This document shows positions 36,561 to 45,815 of a stretch of 64,000 nt of DNA, in pieces. Below the pieces are notes generated by a model. It did not search any database. It had not been told where the DNA came from and saw only the letters and a list, made by a program, of their open reading frames with translations. The translations under genes were made by a program, and so were the position numbers. How positions within the stretch are numbered: position 1 is the first letter of the stretch; every line of letters begins with the position of its first letter. This DNA is from Roseobacter sp. SK209-2-6 (GTDB taxonomy: Bacteria; Pseudomonadota; Alphaproteobacteria; Rhodobacterales; Rhodobacteraceae). The stretch covers positions 520,001 through 584,000 of the forward strand of contig NZ_AAYC01000001.1 in the NCBI RefSeq assembly GCF_000169455.1. Direction: 5' to 3'.

Positions 36561-36622
36561 CCATAAGCCTGTAGTATCGAGGCCGCCACTCTCGACGCCA
36601 CAGGACTCAAAGGATTCGCCAA

Positions 36623-38920
36623 ATGAGCCGTTTTGCTGCCCCCATCGCCGAACAGATCTGGGATATGAAATACCGCTTCAAACAGGCGGATGGGACGCCG
36701 ATTGATGTCACTGTCGAAGACAGCTGGCGTCGGATTGCCCGCGACCTTGCCCGCGCAGAGCAAGATCCGGAGGCCTGGGAAGGTAAATTCTATGAGGCTC
36801 TGGAAGATTTTAAATATCTGCCAGCAGGTCGGATTACAGCAGGTGCAGGCACCGCACGCCAGGTGACCCTGTTCAATTGCTTTGTCATGGGCACTGTCCC
36901 AGACAGCATGGGCGGTATCTTTGACATGCTCAAGGAAGCGGCGTTGACCATGCAGCAGGGCGGCGGCATCGGCTATGACTTCTCCACCATTCGCCCACGC
37001 GGGGCAGATGTGAAGGGCGTAGCGGCGGATGCCTCTGGACCTCTTTCCTTTATGGATGTCTGGGATGCTATGTGCCGTACCATCATGTCGGCGGGCAGCC
37101 GTCGCGGCGCGATGATGGCGACCATGCGATGTGATCACCCGGACATTGAGCAGTTCATTACCGCCAAATCCGATCCGGCGCGGTTGCGCATGTTCAACAT
37201 GTCGGTGCTGGTCACAGATGACTTTATGGAAGCGGTGAAGGCGGATGGCTCTTGGGAGCTGCAGTTCGGCGGCAAGGTTTATCACACTGTTGAAGCCCGT
37301 GATCTTTGGAACAAGATCATGCAGGCGACCTATGATTTTGCTGAGCCGGGTGTGATCTTCATTGATCGTATCAACAAAGCCAATAACCTAAGCTACGTGG
37401 AAGATATCTGCGCCACAAACCCCTGCGGTGAGCAGCCCCTACCGCCCTATGGCGCTTGCCTCCTTGGTTCGATCAACATGGCGCGGCTTGTGTCCAATCC
37501 CTTTGAGAAGAACGCCGGATTGAACCAGGAAGCGATGCAGGAACTGGTCGCAACTGCCGTTCGGATGATGGACAATGTTGTTGATGTCTCCAAGTTTCCG
37601 CTGGAGGCGCAGGCCCAGGAAGCCCAGAACAAACGCCGGATTGGCCTGGGTGTGACGGGTCTGGCGGATGCGCTTTTGATGCTGGGCCTGGAATATGGCT
37701 CCGACGAAGCGGCGCGTCAGACCGATGAGTGGTTGCACGGTATCGCCCGCGCCGCCTATCTGGCTTCGGTGGAATTGGCCAAGGAGAAAGGCGCTTTCCC
37801 CCTGTTTGATGCCGATGCCTATCTGGCCTCAGGCAACATGCTGAACATGGATGAAGACGTGCGCGAAGCGATCCGCACCCATGGTATTCGCAACGCGCTG
37901 CTGACTTCCATCGCGCCCACCGGCACCATTTCCTTGTATGCAGGGAACGTGTCTTCGGGGATCGAACCGGTCTTTGCCTATGCCTATACCCGCAAGGTAC
38001 TGCAGAAGGACGGCAGCCGCACCGAGGAGGAAGTGGTCGACTATGCGGTGCAGATGTACCGTGAGAAGTTCGGCGCCGATGCCAAGCTGCCCGGTTTCTT
38101 TGTCAACGCCCAGACACTCTCGCCTGCAGCCCACGTCAAAATGCAGGCGGCGGCGCAGAAATGGATCGACTCTTCGATCTCCAAGACCATCAACTGCCCG
38201 GAAGACATCTCCTTTGACGATTTCAAAGATGTCTACATGCAGGCCTGGGATCAGGGCTGCAAAGGCTGCACGACCTACCGTCCAAATGATGTGACTGGCT
38301 CGGTTCTGACCGTAAGTGAGAACGCTGACACCGCCCCTGGTGAAACCGCACAGGCTCCACATGACAGTGGTTCGGATGCCAATGGCGCCGAGGTCGTCTA
38401 TATGTCCGAACCGCTGGATCGCCCGCAGAGCCTGGAAGGCCATACCTACAAGCTGAAGTGGCCAGACAGCGAGCACGCGATCTACCTCACCATCAATGAC
38501 ATCATCATCAACGGCCACCGCCGCCCGTTTGAGGTCTTCATCAACTCCAAGAATATGGAGCATTATGCCTGGACTTTGGCGCTGACCCGGATGATCTCAG
38601 CGGTGTTCCGTCGCGGCGGTGATGTTTCTTTTGTGGTGGAAGAGCTGAAAGCTGTGTTTGACCCGCGCGGCGGTGCCTGGGTGCAGGGGAAATATATCCC
38701 TTCGATCCTGGCGGCGATTGGCGGAGTGATCGAGACCCATATGGTCAAGACCGGCTTCCTGGAAGGCGAGGGCATGGGGCTGAAGTCCGATCCGCAGGCT
38801 GAAGTGGTGAACCTCAACGCGCCTCGGGGGAAACCCTGCCCAAGCTGCGGCCAGTATGATCTGCAAATGGTCGAAGGTTGCATGACCTGCCGCAGCTGCG
38901 GCCATTCGAAGTGCGGGTAG
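36623..38920 (+). CDS. nrdJ: Adenosylcobalamin-dependent ribonucleotide reductase (class II)
   Basis: Makes deoxyribonucleotides with a B12-derived radical and needs no oxygen. The 765-residue product has a barrel with LPAGRITAGAGT, FNCFVMG, GGGIGYDFS, the active-site loop NPCGEQPLPPYG and the phosphate-binding GVTGLADALLMLG and SIAPTGTISLYAG segments. The C-terminus carries the redox tail, a zinc-ribbon-like CPSCGQYDLQMVEGCMTCRSCGHSKCG region with six Cys. AGGA at 36611-36614 is eight bases before the ATG. The leader has candidate regulatory dyads. No nrdA/nrdB is in the window. Confidence 0.95.
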   Translation: MSRFAAPIAEQIWDMKYRFKQADGTPIDVTVEDSWRRIARDLARAEQDPEAWEGKFYEALEDFKYLPAGRITAGAGTARQVTLFNCFVMGTVPDSMGGIFDMLKEAALTMQQGGGIGYDFSTIRPRGADVKGVAADASGPLSFMDVWDAMCRTIMSAGSRRGAMMATMRCDHPDIEQFITAKSDPARLRMFNMSVLVTDDFMEAVKADGSWELQFGGKVYHTVEARDLWNKIMQATYDFAEPGVIFIDRINKANNLSYVEDICATNPCGEQPLPPYGACLLGSINMARLVSNPFEKNAGLNQEAMQELVATAVRMMDNVVDVSKFPLEAQAQEAQNKRRIGLGVTGLADALLMLGLEYGSDEAARQTDEWLHGIARAAYLASVELAKEKGAFPLFDADAYLASGNMLNMDEDVREAIRTHGIRNALLTSIAPTGTISLYAGNVSSGIEPVFAYAYTRKVLQKDGSRTEEEVVDYAVQMYREKFGADAKLPGFFVNAQTLSPAAHVKMQAAAQKWIDSSISKTINCPEDISFDDFKDVYMQAWDQGCKGCTTYRPNDVTGSVLTVSENADTAPGETAQAPHDSGSDANGAEVVYMSEPLDRPQSLEGHTYKLKWPDSEHAIYLTINDIIINGHRRPFEVFINSKNMEHYAWTLALTRMISAVFRRGGDVSFVVEELKAVFDPRGGAWVQGKYIPSILAAIGGVIETHMVKTGFLEGEGMGLKSDPQAEVVNLNAPRGKPCPSCGQYDLQMVEGCMTCRSCGHSKCG

Positions 38921-38938
38921 CAGCATAGGTCTTTGGGT

Positions 38939-39036
38939 GTTGTTGTGAAAACCAACAACAGTTTGCAATTTGACCAACTTAAGTTGCAATTCTGACCACT
39001 AAAGATTTGCCATCGCCCCTATCGGGCGGTGGCAAA
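38939..39036. repeat. Repeat cluster after nrdJ, possible IS21-type end remnant plus hairpin
   Basis: GTTTGCAATTTGACCA (38961-38976) is repeated as GTTGCAATTCTGACCA (38983-38998), a 22-base period. GTTGTT/AACAAC (38939-38944, 38954-38959) precede it. Short tandem repeats of this kind are typical of IS21-family element ends where IstA binds, but no istA or istB is nearby. A 13-bp hairpin follows (39006-39018 with 39024-39036), which may be the nrdJ terminator despite lacking a long T tract. Confidence 0.5.
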
Positions 39037-39324
39037 TACCTTTCTAGGAGTGAAGCAAGACCGATCAGGTGTTTGGCCATTATTTCCGTTCTGACGGTTG
39101 CATTTAGTGAAACGGTCCGTCGCCGCCAAGCACCAGGATTTTAGAACGCTGCGGGGCAACTCGCCATTGCGGTCATTGGTTGGAATCCACTTGGCATTTC
39201 GACAGCAGAGAATGCAGGACTGCCGTGGTGTATTTCGGGGCGTGACAGCACAACTAACAATCTTGGCATCGAACACCTTGGGGCCTATGGTGATCCCAAC
39301 AAGCTACCGAAGTGTTGTAAGATA
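39037..39324. other. Unassigned DNA between nrdJ and the IS5 remnant
   Basis: No gene that I can support. A reverse frame of 85 codons (39019-39276) has an unusually Cys/Arg-rich product without family character. The segment lies inside the insertion-sequence graveyard and is probably decayed flanking or element DNA. Confidence 0.4.
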
Positions 39325-40220
39325 TTTGATTTGAAGAGAGTAAGACTGCGTTGAAGCAACGCGGATCGTTGTCGATCTGGTTTGACCCGGAGATGGTCTG
39401 GGTGCCGCCGCCGAGCGGCAAGCGTGGGCGCCAGTGCCAGTTCAGCGACGCTGCGATCCAGGCAAGTGCTGTTCGGTATGCCATTGCGACAAACGACCGG
39501 CTTCGTGGAGAGCCTTTTGCGGTTGGCCAAGCTGGACTGGGCCGTTGGACTGGGCCGTGCCAGACTACAGCACCCTGTGCCGCCGCCAGAGAACGCTGAA
39601 CGTGAGCCTTCCGTATCGCGGCGGCACGGGCCCGCTGAACCTGCTCATCGACAGCACCGGCATCAAGGCCGAGAGTGAAGGTGAGTGGAACGCCCGCAAG
39701 CATGGCGGGCCGAAACGCCGGATATGGCGCAAGATACAGATAGGGATCGACGAGGAAACACTGGAGGTTCGAGCTGTTGAGGTTACTATCAGCAAGGTTG
39801 GCGATGCTCCCATGCTGCCCGAGTTGCTGAACCAAGTCCCGCCCGATCAGAACATTGGCTCAGTCACAGCCGATGGTGCCTATGATACCCTCAAATGCCA
39901 CGACGCGATTGCCGCCCGTGGCGCTCATGCCGTCATCCCGCCCCGAAAAATGCCAAGCCGTGGAAGCCCACGAGCGCCGGGACCATCGCCAGAAACGCAG
40001 CGATCAATGCTTCGCGATACCTGGGCAGTGCCCTGTGGCGACAATGGAGCGTATAGCACCGCCGAAGCCGTGTCGAAACGAAGATGCATTGCGTGAAACT
40101 GATGGGGCAGAGCCTCATGGCGAGGGGCTTCAATCGGCAGGTCGCGGAAATCCAGGTCCGCATCGCCGTGCTCAACCGCTACACAGCACTTGGCATTCCC
40201 GTCCCCGGCATCGGGCTTCA
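39325..40220 (+). pseudogene. Decayed IS5-family transposase
   Basis: Translation across three frames rebuilds an IS5-group DDE transposase: ALKQRGSLSIWFDPEMVW (39348 on), then a shift to LFGMPLRQTTGFVESLL, then a shift to the DDE region (STGIKAESEGEWNARKHGG, VTADGAYDTLKCHDAI), then a shift near 39946 to ETKMHCVKLMGQSLMARGF and VAVLNRYTALGIPV-like sequence ending near 40220. An exact 13-bp tandem duplication (39533-39545 and 39546-39558) causes the second shift. A TAG at about 40052 interrupts the last part (SV*HRRSRVE). The N-terminus is truncated. The element cannot move by itself. Confidence 0.88.
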
Positions 40221-40773
40221 AGATTGGCCAACGGTGCCCCGATGCAAGATCTGGATGGCGTGGCTCCGATTCTGGAGCACCGTACTCGTCTCGGATCTGG
40301 TCTATGAGATTGAGACAGCGGGCGACAAGAGAATCCTAGCCTCCTCTGGCCGTCATCGCCAGGAGCTTTCGACACAACTCGGTCGCTACAACGGGAACGA
40401 TATTGTAGGCACCTGCCAATCTTCGGAGGGAACGCGCTGAGAGACAACGCTTTCGATCGCTTGCCGACCCACGTATGAGTGCCCGGTTTTCGTGGTGAAA
40501 CCGATCAGCATCAGTCAACCGTCCACGCCAGGGTCTTCGGCAATTGCGCTTTCTAACGAGCCAAGCTGCTTCGTTGTCGGCCCATCCTTCAGGAGGTCCT
40601 GGACATAGGCGCGAACCGCTGAGAGCTCCGAGATTAGGCCACCCAATTCGCGTTGCCAATGCCATCCGTCGTATAACTCGCTGTCGGGAGCGCCGCTGAC
40701 GGTCAAGTCAACAAAGCGGCGCGCGGCGGAGACGGTGCTGAAGCCGTTCTTTGATGCGCCATTGGTTCGAGCA
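40221..40773. other. Unassigned DNA between the IS5 remnant and ettA
   Basis: No supported gene. A reverse frame of 63 codons (40515-40706) gives a product with a plausible helical segment (LGGLISELSAVRAYVQDLL) but no family match and no clear ribosome-binding site. The rest looks like non-coding or decayed DNA between two transposase scraps. Confidence 0.4.
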
Positions 40774-40815
40774 CAATGGGCGACGCGCTGAAACAGCGCG
40801 GTTCGCTATCAATTT
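40774..40815 (+). mobile_element. Second IS5-type transposase N-terminal scrap
   Basis: The translated GDALKQRGSLSIS matches the ALKQRGSLSIWF N-terminus of the decayed transposase at 39348. The DNA differs at several positions, so it is from a separate copy or a diverged duplicate rather than a recent repeat. It stops 90 bases before ettA. Confidence 0.6.
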
Positions 40816-40904
40816 CCATATCTCGTGGGCAACGTGACATTGCCCCGTCGTCGCCCATCCGCTATCACTCCCGCCAGCGAATTCCCCCATCATGGAGCAG
40901 TCAC

Positions 40905-42572
40905 ATGGCCGCCTATCAATATGTCTACCACATGCAGGGTGTCTCCAAGACCTACCCCGGTGGCAAGAAGTGCTTTGAAAACATCCACCTCTCCTTTCTG
41001 CCCGGCGTGAAGATCGGTGTGGTTGGCGTCAACGGAGCCGGTAAATCCACCCTGATGAAAATCATGGCCGGTCTGGATAAGGACTTCACCGGTGAGGCCT
41101 GGGCTGCCGAGGGCGCCAAGGTTGGCTACTTGCCACAGGAGCCGCAGCTGGATGAGAGCCTCTCTGTGCGCGAAAACGTCATGCTGGGCGTGGCGGAAAA
41201 GAAAGCCAAGGTCGATCGTTTCAACCAGATCGCGGTGGAGATGGCCGAGAACTACACTGATGAGCTGATGGAGGAGATGACCACCCTTCAGGACGCCATC
41301 GATGCTGAGAACCTCTGGGATCTGGACAGCCAGGTCGATGTCTCGATGGAGGCGCTGCGTTGCCCGCCGGATGATGCGCCGATCAAGGACCTCTCAGGTG
41401 GTGAGCGTCGCCGTGTAGCGCTGTGCAAACTGCTGCTCGAAGCACCCGACATGCTGCTGCTCGATGAGCCGACCAACCACCTCGATGCAGAAACAATCGC
41501 CTGGCTGCAGCAGCACCTGATCGACTACAAGGGCACCATCCTCTGCGTCACCCACGACCGTTACTTCCTGGATGACATCACCGGCTGGATCCTGGAACTC
41601 GACCGCGGCCGTGGCATTCCCTATGAGGGCAACTATTCTGCCTGGCTGGAGCAGAAAGCCAAGCGCCTGGAGCAGGAAGCCCGCGAAGACAAATCCAAGC
41701 AAAAGACGCTGGAGCGCGAGCTGGAATGGATGCGTCAGGGCCAGAAAGCCCGTCAGGCCAAATCCAAGGCCCGTATCGCTGCCTATAACGAGATGGCTGG
41801 CCAGTCCGAACGCGAAAAAGTCGGTCGCGCCCAGATCGTTATCCCCAATGGTCCGCGTCTGGGCTCCAAGGTGATCGAGGTCAGCGGCCTGTCCAAGCAC
41901 TTTGGCGACAAGCAGCTCATTGAAAACCTGGAATTCTCACTGCCACCGGGTGGCATCGTCGGTGTGATCGGCCCGAACGGCGCCGGTAAATCCACCCTGT
42001 TCAAGATGCTGACCGGTCAGGAACAGCCCGATGAGGGCAGTGTGGAATATGGCGATACCGTCAAGCTCTCCTATGTGGATCAGTCTCGCGATGATCTGAA
42101 CGACAAAGACACCGTCTGGGAGGCAATTTCAGGCGGCGCCGAGATTATCGAACTGGGTGACGCGCAGGTGAACTCCCGGGCCTATTGCTCCTCGTTCAAC
42201 TTTAAGGGCGGCGACCAGCAAAAGCCGCTGAACCTGCTATCGGGTGGTGAGCGCAACCGTGTCCACATGGCGCGCCTCTTGAAAGAGGGCGGCAATGTGC
42301 TGCTGCTCGACGAACCGACCAACGACTTGGACGTCGAGACCCTGCGTGCGCTGGAAGACGCACTGGTGGATTTTGCCGGCTGCGCCGTTGTGATCTCCCA
42401 CGACCGTTTCTTCCTCGACCGGATCTGTACCCACATGCTGGCCTTTGAAGGCGACGCCCATGTGGAATGGTTCGAAGGCAACTTTGAGGACTACGAGGAA
42501 GACAAGAAGCGCCGCCTCGGTGCCGACGCGCTGGAGCCCAAGCGCCTGAAGCACAAGAAGTTTGTGCGGTGA
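40905..42572 (+). CDS. ettA: Energy-dependent translational throttle protein EttA (ABC-F)
   Basis: Soluble ABC-F ATPase of 555 residues that binds the ribosomal E site and gates the first steps of elongation by the ATP/ADP level. Two ATPase domains have Walker A sequences VGVNGAGKST (40-49) and IGPNGAGKST and signatures LSGGERRRVA and LSGGERNRVH. The P-site tRNA interaction linker between them is rich in Lys/Arg (residues about 245-300, with KQKTLERELEWMRQGQKAR). The start at 40905 has GGAG at 40894-40897. The upstream frame extension is the IS5 scrap. A strong terminator follows. Confidence 0.95.
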   Translation: MAAYQYVYHMQGVSKTYPGGKKCFENIHLSFLPGVKIGVVGVNGAGKSTLMKIMAGLDKDFTGEAWAAEGAKVGYLPQEPQLDESLSVRENVMLGVAEKKAKVDRFNQIAVEMAENYTDELMEEMTTLQDAIDAENLWDLDSQVDVSMEALRCPPDDAPIKDLSGGERRRVALCKLLLEAPDMLLLDEPTNHLDAETIAWLQQHLIDYKGTILCVTHDRYFLDDITGWILELDRGRGIPYEGNYSAWLEQKAKRLEQEAREDKSKQKTLERELEWMRQGQKARQAKSKARIAAYNEMAGQSEREKVGRAQIVIPNGPRLGSKVIEVSGLSKHFGDKQLIENLEFSLPPGGIVGVIGPNGAGKSTLFKMLTGQEQPDEGSVEYGDTVKLSYVDQSRDDLNDKDTVWEAISGGAEIIELGDAQVNSRAYCSSFNFKGGDQQKPLNLLSGGERNRVHMARLLKEGGNVLLLDEPTNDLDVETLRALEDALVDFAGCAVVISHDRFFLDRICTHMLAFEGDAHVEWFEGNFEDYEEDKKRRLGADALEPKRLKHKKFVR

Positions 42573-42579
42573 CCCAATT

Positions 42580-42609
42580 AAGGCGGCCATCTGGCCGCCT
42601 TTCCTTTTT
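42580..42609 (+). terminator. Rho-independent terminator after ettA
   Basis: AAGGCGGCCA (42580-42589) pairs with TGGCCGCCTT (42592-42601, counting the central TC as loop) and is followed by TCCTTTTT. Confidence 0.92.
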
Positions 42610-42639
42610 CTGCTGCTAGCTCCCACGAGCATAAGGTCC

Positions 42640-43010
42640 TCACCTGACCTTGGGAGGGCGCGAATGCGCCTTCCCCGGGGGAAGGTCAGGCGCGGGCCTG
42701 GCGGCCCAGGGGCAAGCCCGCAACCGTCACCTTCCAAAGCAGCCTGCGCTAGCGAGGGGCTCCGCCCGTCTACACTTCAAACAGTCGCCCGGACTGTTTG
42801 TCCCTGCGGGAACCAGTGTGAACTCCACGGGGGGAAGGTCAGGCGCGGGCCGGGCCACTGCGTGGCACGTCCCATGGGAAATGCTGCCAATGTTGCGCTT
42901 TGAATCGAACTTCTGGTTGCGATGGGCTCCGCCCGTCTACACTTTGCGGCAACGCGGGAAGCGACGTGAACTCCTCCATAGGGCAGGGGGGCTCCGCTTG
43001 GTCTGATAAG
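42640..43010. repeat. Imperfect tandem duplication of a non-coding segment
   Basis: The 22-base string GGGGGAAGGTCAGGCGCGGG(CC) occurs at 42677-42698 and 42830-42851. The 21-base string that begins GGGCTCCGCCCGTCTACACT occurs at 42757-42777 and 42924-42944. Matching order and offsets of 153 and 167 bases show a duplicated unit of about 150-170 bases. GGGGGCTCCGC near 42980 begins a possible third copy. No gene is present; the inverted GGGAAG/CTTCCC and CAGTC/GACTG motifs inside suggest folded RNA or an extragenic palindromic element. Confidence 0.7.
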
Positions 43011-43054
43011 GTCCAGGGCCTTGCGCGACAGGTGATTGAACTCTCTGCGGGTTT

Positions 43055-43681
43055 ATGTGCATCAAGGCTCCTATGACGTGCCATTTGCCAAATATTCCAC
43101 GAGGCCTCCGCGTGGGGCTATTGGGGGGATCCTTTGATCCGCCGCACCAGGGGCATGTGGCGATCACCAAAGCAGCGCTGCAGCGTTTTGATCTGGACCA
43201 GATCTGGTGGATGATCTCGCCCGGTAACCCGCTAAAGGGCCATGCCCCGGCCAAAATGACCCGTCGCATCAAGGCGGCGCAAGAGATCATGCAGCACCCC
43301 AGAGTGCGCATCAGTGATGCTGAACTGCAATTGGGCACGCGCTACACGGCAGAAACACTTGCCGCTTTGACCCATCGCTACCCGGAGGTGCGCTTTACCT
43401 GGTTGATGGGTGCGGACAATCTCGCGCATTTCCATCGCTGGAAGGACTGGCAGGATATCATGGAGAGGGTGCCGGTGGGCGTGATCGCACGACCCGGCGA
43501 CCGGATCGCCGCGCGGCTTTCTCCGGCGGCACGGATCTATCGCGGAGACATGCTGAAGGCAGGGCAGAGCCGCCTCCTTTCAGCAGCCACGGCCCCTGCC
43601 TGGTGCTTTATCAACCTTCCTATGGTGGACGAAAGCTCTAGCAGGATCCGGTCGGCCGGAAACTGGCCCTCGCAGGACTAG
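43055..43681 (+). CDS. nadD: Nicotinate-nucleotide adenylyltransferase
   Basis: Adenylates nicotinate mononucleotide in NAD synthesis. The product of about 200 residues has GLLGGSFDPPHQGHV with the HxGH catalytic motif, WWMISPGNPLK, and the C-terminal ISSTxxR-like segment SSSRIRSAG. ATG 43055 gives 208 residues; ATG 43073, with AAGG five bases upstream, gives 202 and is about as likely. It stands alone after the repeat region; the usual neighbour rsfS is not in the window. Confidence 0.92.
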   Translation: MCIKAPMTCHLPNIPRGLRVGLLGGSFDPPHQGHVAITKAALQRFDLDQIWWMISPGNPLKGHAPAKMTRRIKAAQEIMQHPRVRISDAELQLGTRYTAETLAALTHRYPEVRFTWLMGADNLAHFHRWKDWQDIMERVPVGVIARPGDRIAARLSPAARIYRGDMLKAGQSRLLSAATAPAWCFINLPMVDESSSRIRSAGNWPSQD

Positions 43682-43918
43682 AGCGGAATTGAGGGGGCAG
43701 AGCGCGGGCAGGAGGCGATTGGCCAGAAATCGCGCCAGCCCTGCTGCATTCCTGCCGTGCTTTAGCCAGGGTTGCAGTCAAAAATCCCTGCCAATTCTCG
43801 CCTTTGAGGGGAGAATCTGGAGCAGGAGTTCTGTAATGGTGTATGAAACTGTAGAAAAAGCCGAGTTCAAGCGGGTTTGTTTGCCGTTTAGAAGCAATTT
43901 TATTAGATACTGACAGAC

Positions 43919-45406
43919 ATGATTTCGAGAAGAAACTTTATCGCTTCAGCCCTGGCCACTCTGGCGGCCACCCCTGGTCTGGCCAATGCGCCACGCGTCT
44001 CTCTGCGACCCATGGGGCGCAAAGGGATTGCCCTTTCGGTGCCAAGTGGTGGGCTCAAGGCGCTTTTGGCAGAAGCTGGCCTGCGCGGGCAAATAGCCTG
44101 TGCGGTTGCCGATGCTGCGAGTGGAAAACTGCTGGAAGCCCACGCTGGAGATATGGAGCTTCCACCGGCCAGTGTCGCCAAGGCTCTGACGGCACTTTAT
44201 GCCTTGGATGTCTTGGGCGCAGATCACCGCTTTGCAACGCGGTTGCTTACCAGCGGAACCCTCATCGGGGGGGTCCTAAAGGGGGATCTGATCTTGGCAG
44301 GGGGCGGGGATCCTATGCTTACCTCTGACCATCTGGCGCAGCTTGCGCGGGCGTTGAAAAATGCCGGTGTGCGCGAAGTCCGTGGCAAGTTTCTGGTCTG
44401 GGACGGTGCCCTGGCGGCGGTGCATAGTATCGACCCGGGGCAACCTGACCACGTGGGCTATAGCCCGGCGGTTTCTGGTCTGGCGCTGAACTTCAATCGG
44501 GTGCATTTCGAATGGAAACGCGCCGGAAAAGGCTGGGCCGTAAGCATGGATGCGCGGACAGAGAAATACCGCCCAGAGGTCAGCGTGGCGCATATGAAAG
44601 TCGCCAACAGAGCGCTGCCGGTTTACACCTATGCAGATCGTGGTGGCGTGGATCGCTGGACTGTCGCCAGCCAGGCCCTGGGCAAGGGCGGATCACGTTG
44701 GCTGCCCGTGCGGCGCCCGGCTTTGTATGCGGCGGATGTGTTCCGGACCATGGCGCGCGCCAACGGGATTTCTCTGAAACAGGCTAAACTGGTCAAAGCA
44801 CTCCCTGACAGCAAAGTGCTGGCGCAGCATTATAGTCCACCGATGGATGTCATGCTGAAAGGTATGCTGAAATACTCTAACAATCTGATGGCAGAGATGA
44901 TTGGCATGTCGGCAACGGCGGCGCGAACCGGGAAACGCCCCGCCGGATTGAAAGCCTCGGCTATAGAAATGTCGCGCTGGGCAGCGGCTAAATATCAGAC
45001 CAAGGATATTCGAATGGTCGACCATTCTGGACTTGGCGAAGCCTCACGGGTGACGCCCAAAGCGCTCTTGCCGGTGCTTGTCCGGGCGCATCGTGCTGGT
45101 GCCTTGAAACCGCTGCTCAAGAGCTTCCCGTTGCGCGATTCAAAAGGTCGCGTTCTCAAAGGGCATCCGATCAAAGTTGCGGCCAAGACCGGAACCCTGA
45201 ACTTTGTGTCGGGGCTGGGTGGTTTCATGACCGCAGCGGACGGGCGCGAACTGGCCTTTGCGATTTTCTCGGCAGATAGCAAGGCGCGAGCGCAGATCTC
45301 ACGCGCGGAACGTGAACGTCCCAAGGGGGCCCGTGGCTGGAACCGACGTGCAAAGCGACTCCAACAGCGACTGATCGAGCGTTGGGGAGTAGTCTATGGC
45401 AGCTGA
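43919..45406 (+). CDS. dacB: D-alanyl-D-alanine carboxypeptidase/endopeptidase, PBP4 type
   Basis: Periplasmic serine peptidase (class C penicillin-binding protein, 495 residues) that trims peptidoglycan cross-links or stem peptides. The N-terminus MISRRNFIASALATLAATPG looks like a twin-arginine signal (RRNFI), cut after about residue 24. Active-site motifs are S85-V-A-K88, S320-N-N and K423-T-G. Its last 13 bases overlap the end of the convergent GFA gene. Confidence 0.93.
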   Translation: MISRRNFIASALATLAATPGLANAPRVSLRPMGRKGIALSVPSGGLKALLAEAGLRGQIACAVADAASGKLLEAHAGDMELPPASVAKALTALYALDVLGADHRFATRLLTSGTLIGGVLKGDLILAGGGDPMLTSDHLAQLARALKNAGVREVRGKFLVWDGALAAVHSIDPGQPDHVGYSPAVSGLALNFNRVHFEWKRAGKGWAVSMDARTEKYRPEVSVAHMKVANRALPVYTYADRGGVDRWTVASQALGKGGSRWLPVRRPALYAADVFRTMARANGISLKQAKLVKALPDSKVLAQHYSPPMDVMLKGMLKYSNNLMAEMIGMSATAARTGKRPAGLKASAIEMSRWAAAKYQTKDIRMVDHSGLGEASRVTPKALLPVLVRAHRAGALKPLLKSFPLRDSKGRVLKGHPIKVAAKTGTLNFVSGLGGFMTAADGRELAFAIFSADSKARAQISRAERERPKGARGWNRRAKRLQQRLIERWGVVYGS

Positions 45407-45810
45407 CCTGGTAGGGGCAGGCAATTGCCATCTATTGCCTGTTTGGGCAGGTTGATGAGATCCAATCCGGCAATGCATCGCAGGTTGACCGCCCATCCTG
45501 AAAAGGGCTGAAAACCTGTAAGCGCTCTTTCTTCCTCGGTTGCCTCTCTGGGGCGGCGGAAAGGTGAAATCCCGCAGATCTGGCAAAAGTAGTCCCTGGC
45601 GCTGCCTGTGCCCCATCGATAGGCTGATAGTCTATCCCATGGTGTCAGAAGGCGAAACGCCTGCTGTGGCACACGGAAATTCAGCGCGCCCCTCATCTTG
45701 CAGATCGAGCAGTTGCAGATACGGGCGTGATCTATTGCGGCATCAATTTCAAATTTGATCTGGCGGCAATGGCATGCCCCCTCCCAGGTTCGAAAACTGA
45801 TGTCAGGCAA
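45394..45810 (-). CDS. GFA family protein (glutathione-dependent formaldehyde-activating-like fold)
   Basis: A zinc-binding protein of 138 residues with the GFA Cys pattern: GACHC near residue 12, CNCSIC (33-38) and FCQIC (76-80). Members were named after a formaldehyde-activating enzyme but most have no known activity. It lies five bases after terB on the same strand, so the two form an operon. It converges on dacB with a 13-base overlap of coding ends. Confidence 0.88.
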   Translation of the reverse strand: MPDISFRTWEGACHCRQIKFEIDAAIDHARICNCSICKMRGALNFRVPQQAFRLLTPWDRLSAYRWGTGSARDYFCQICGISPFRRPREATEEERALTGFQPFSGWAVNLRCIAGLDLINLPKQAIDGNCLPLPGQLP

Positions 45811-45815
45811 CAGGT

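Noticed and set aside
36332-36622. Cobalamin riboswitch upstream of nrdJ
   Set aside because: I see no B12-box sequence or four-way junction core, although the gene product needs B12.
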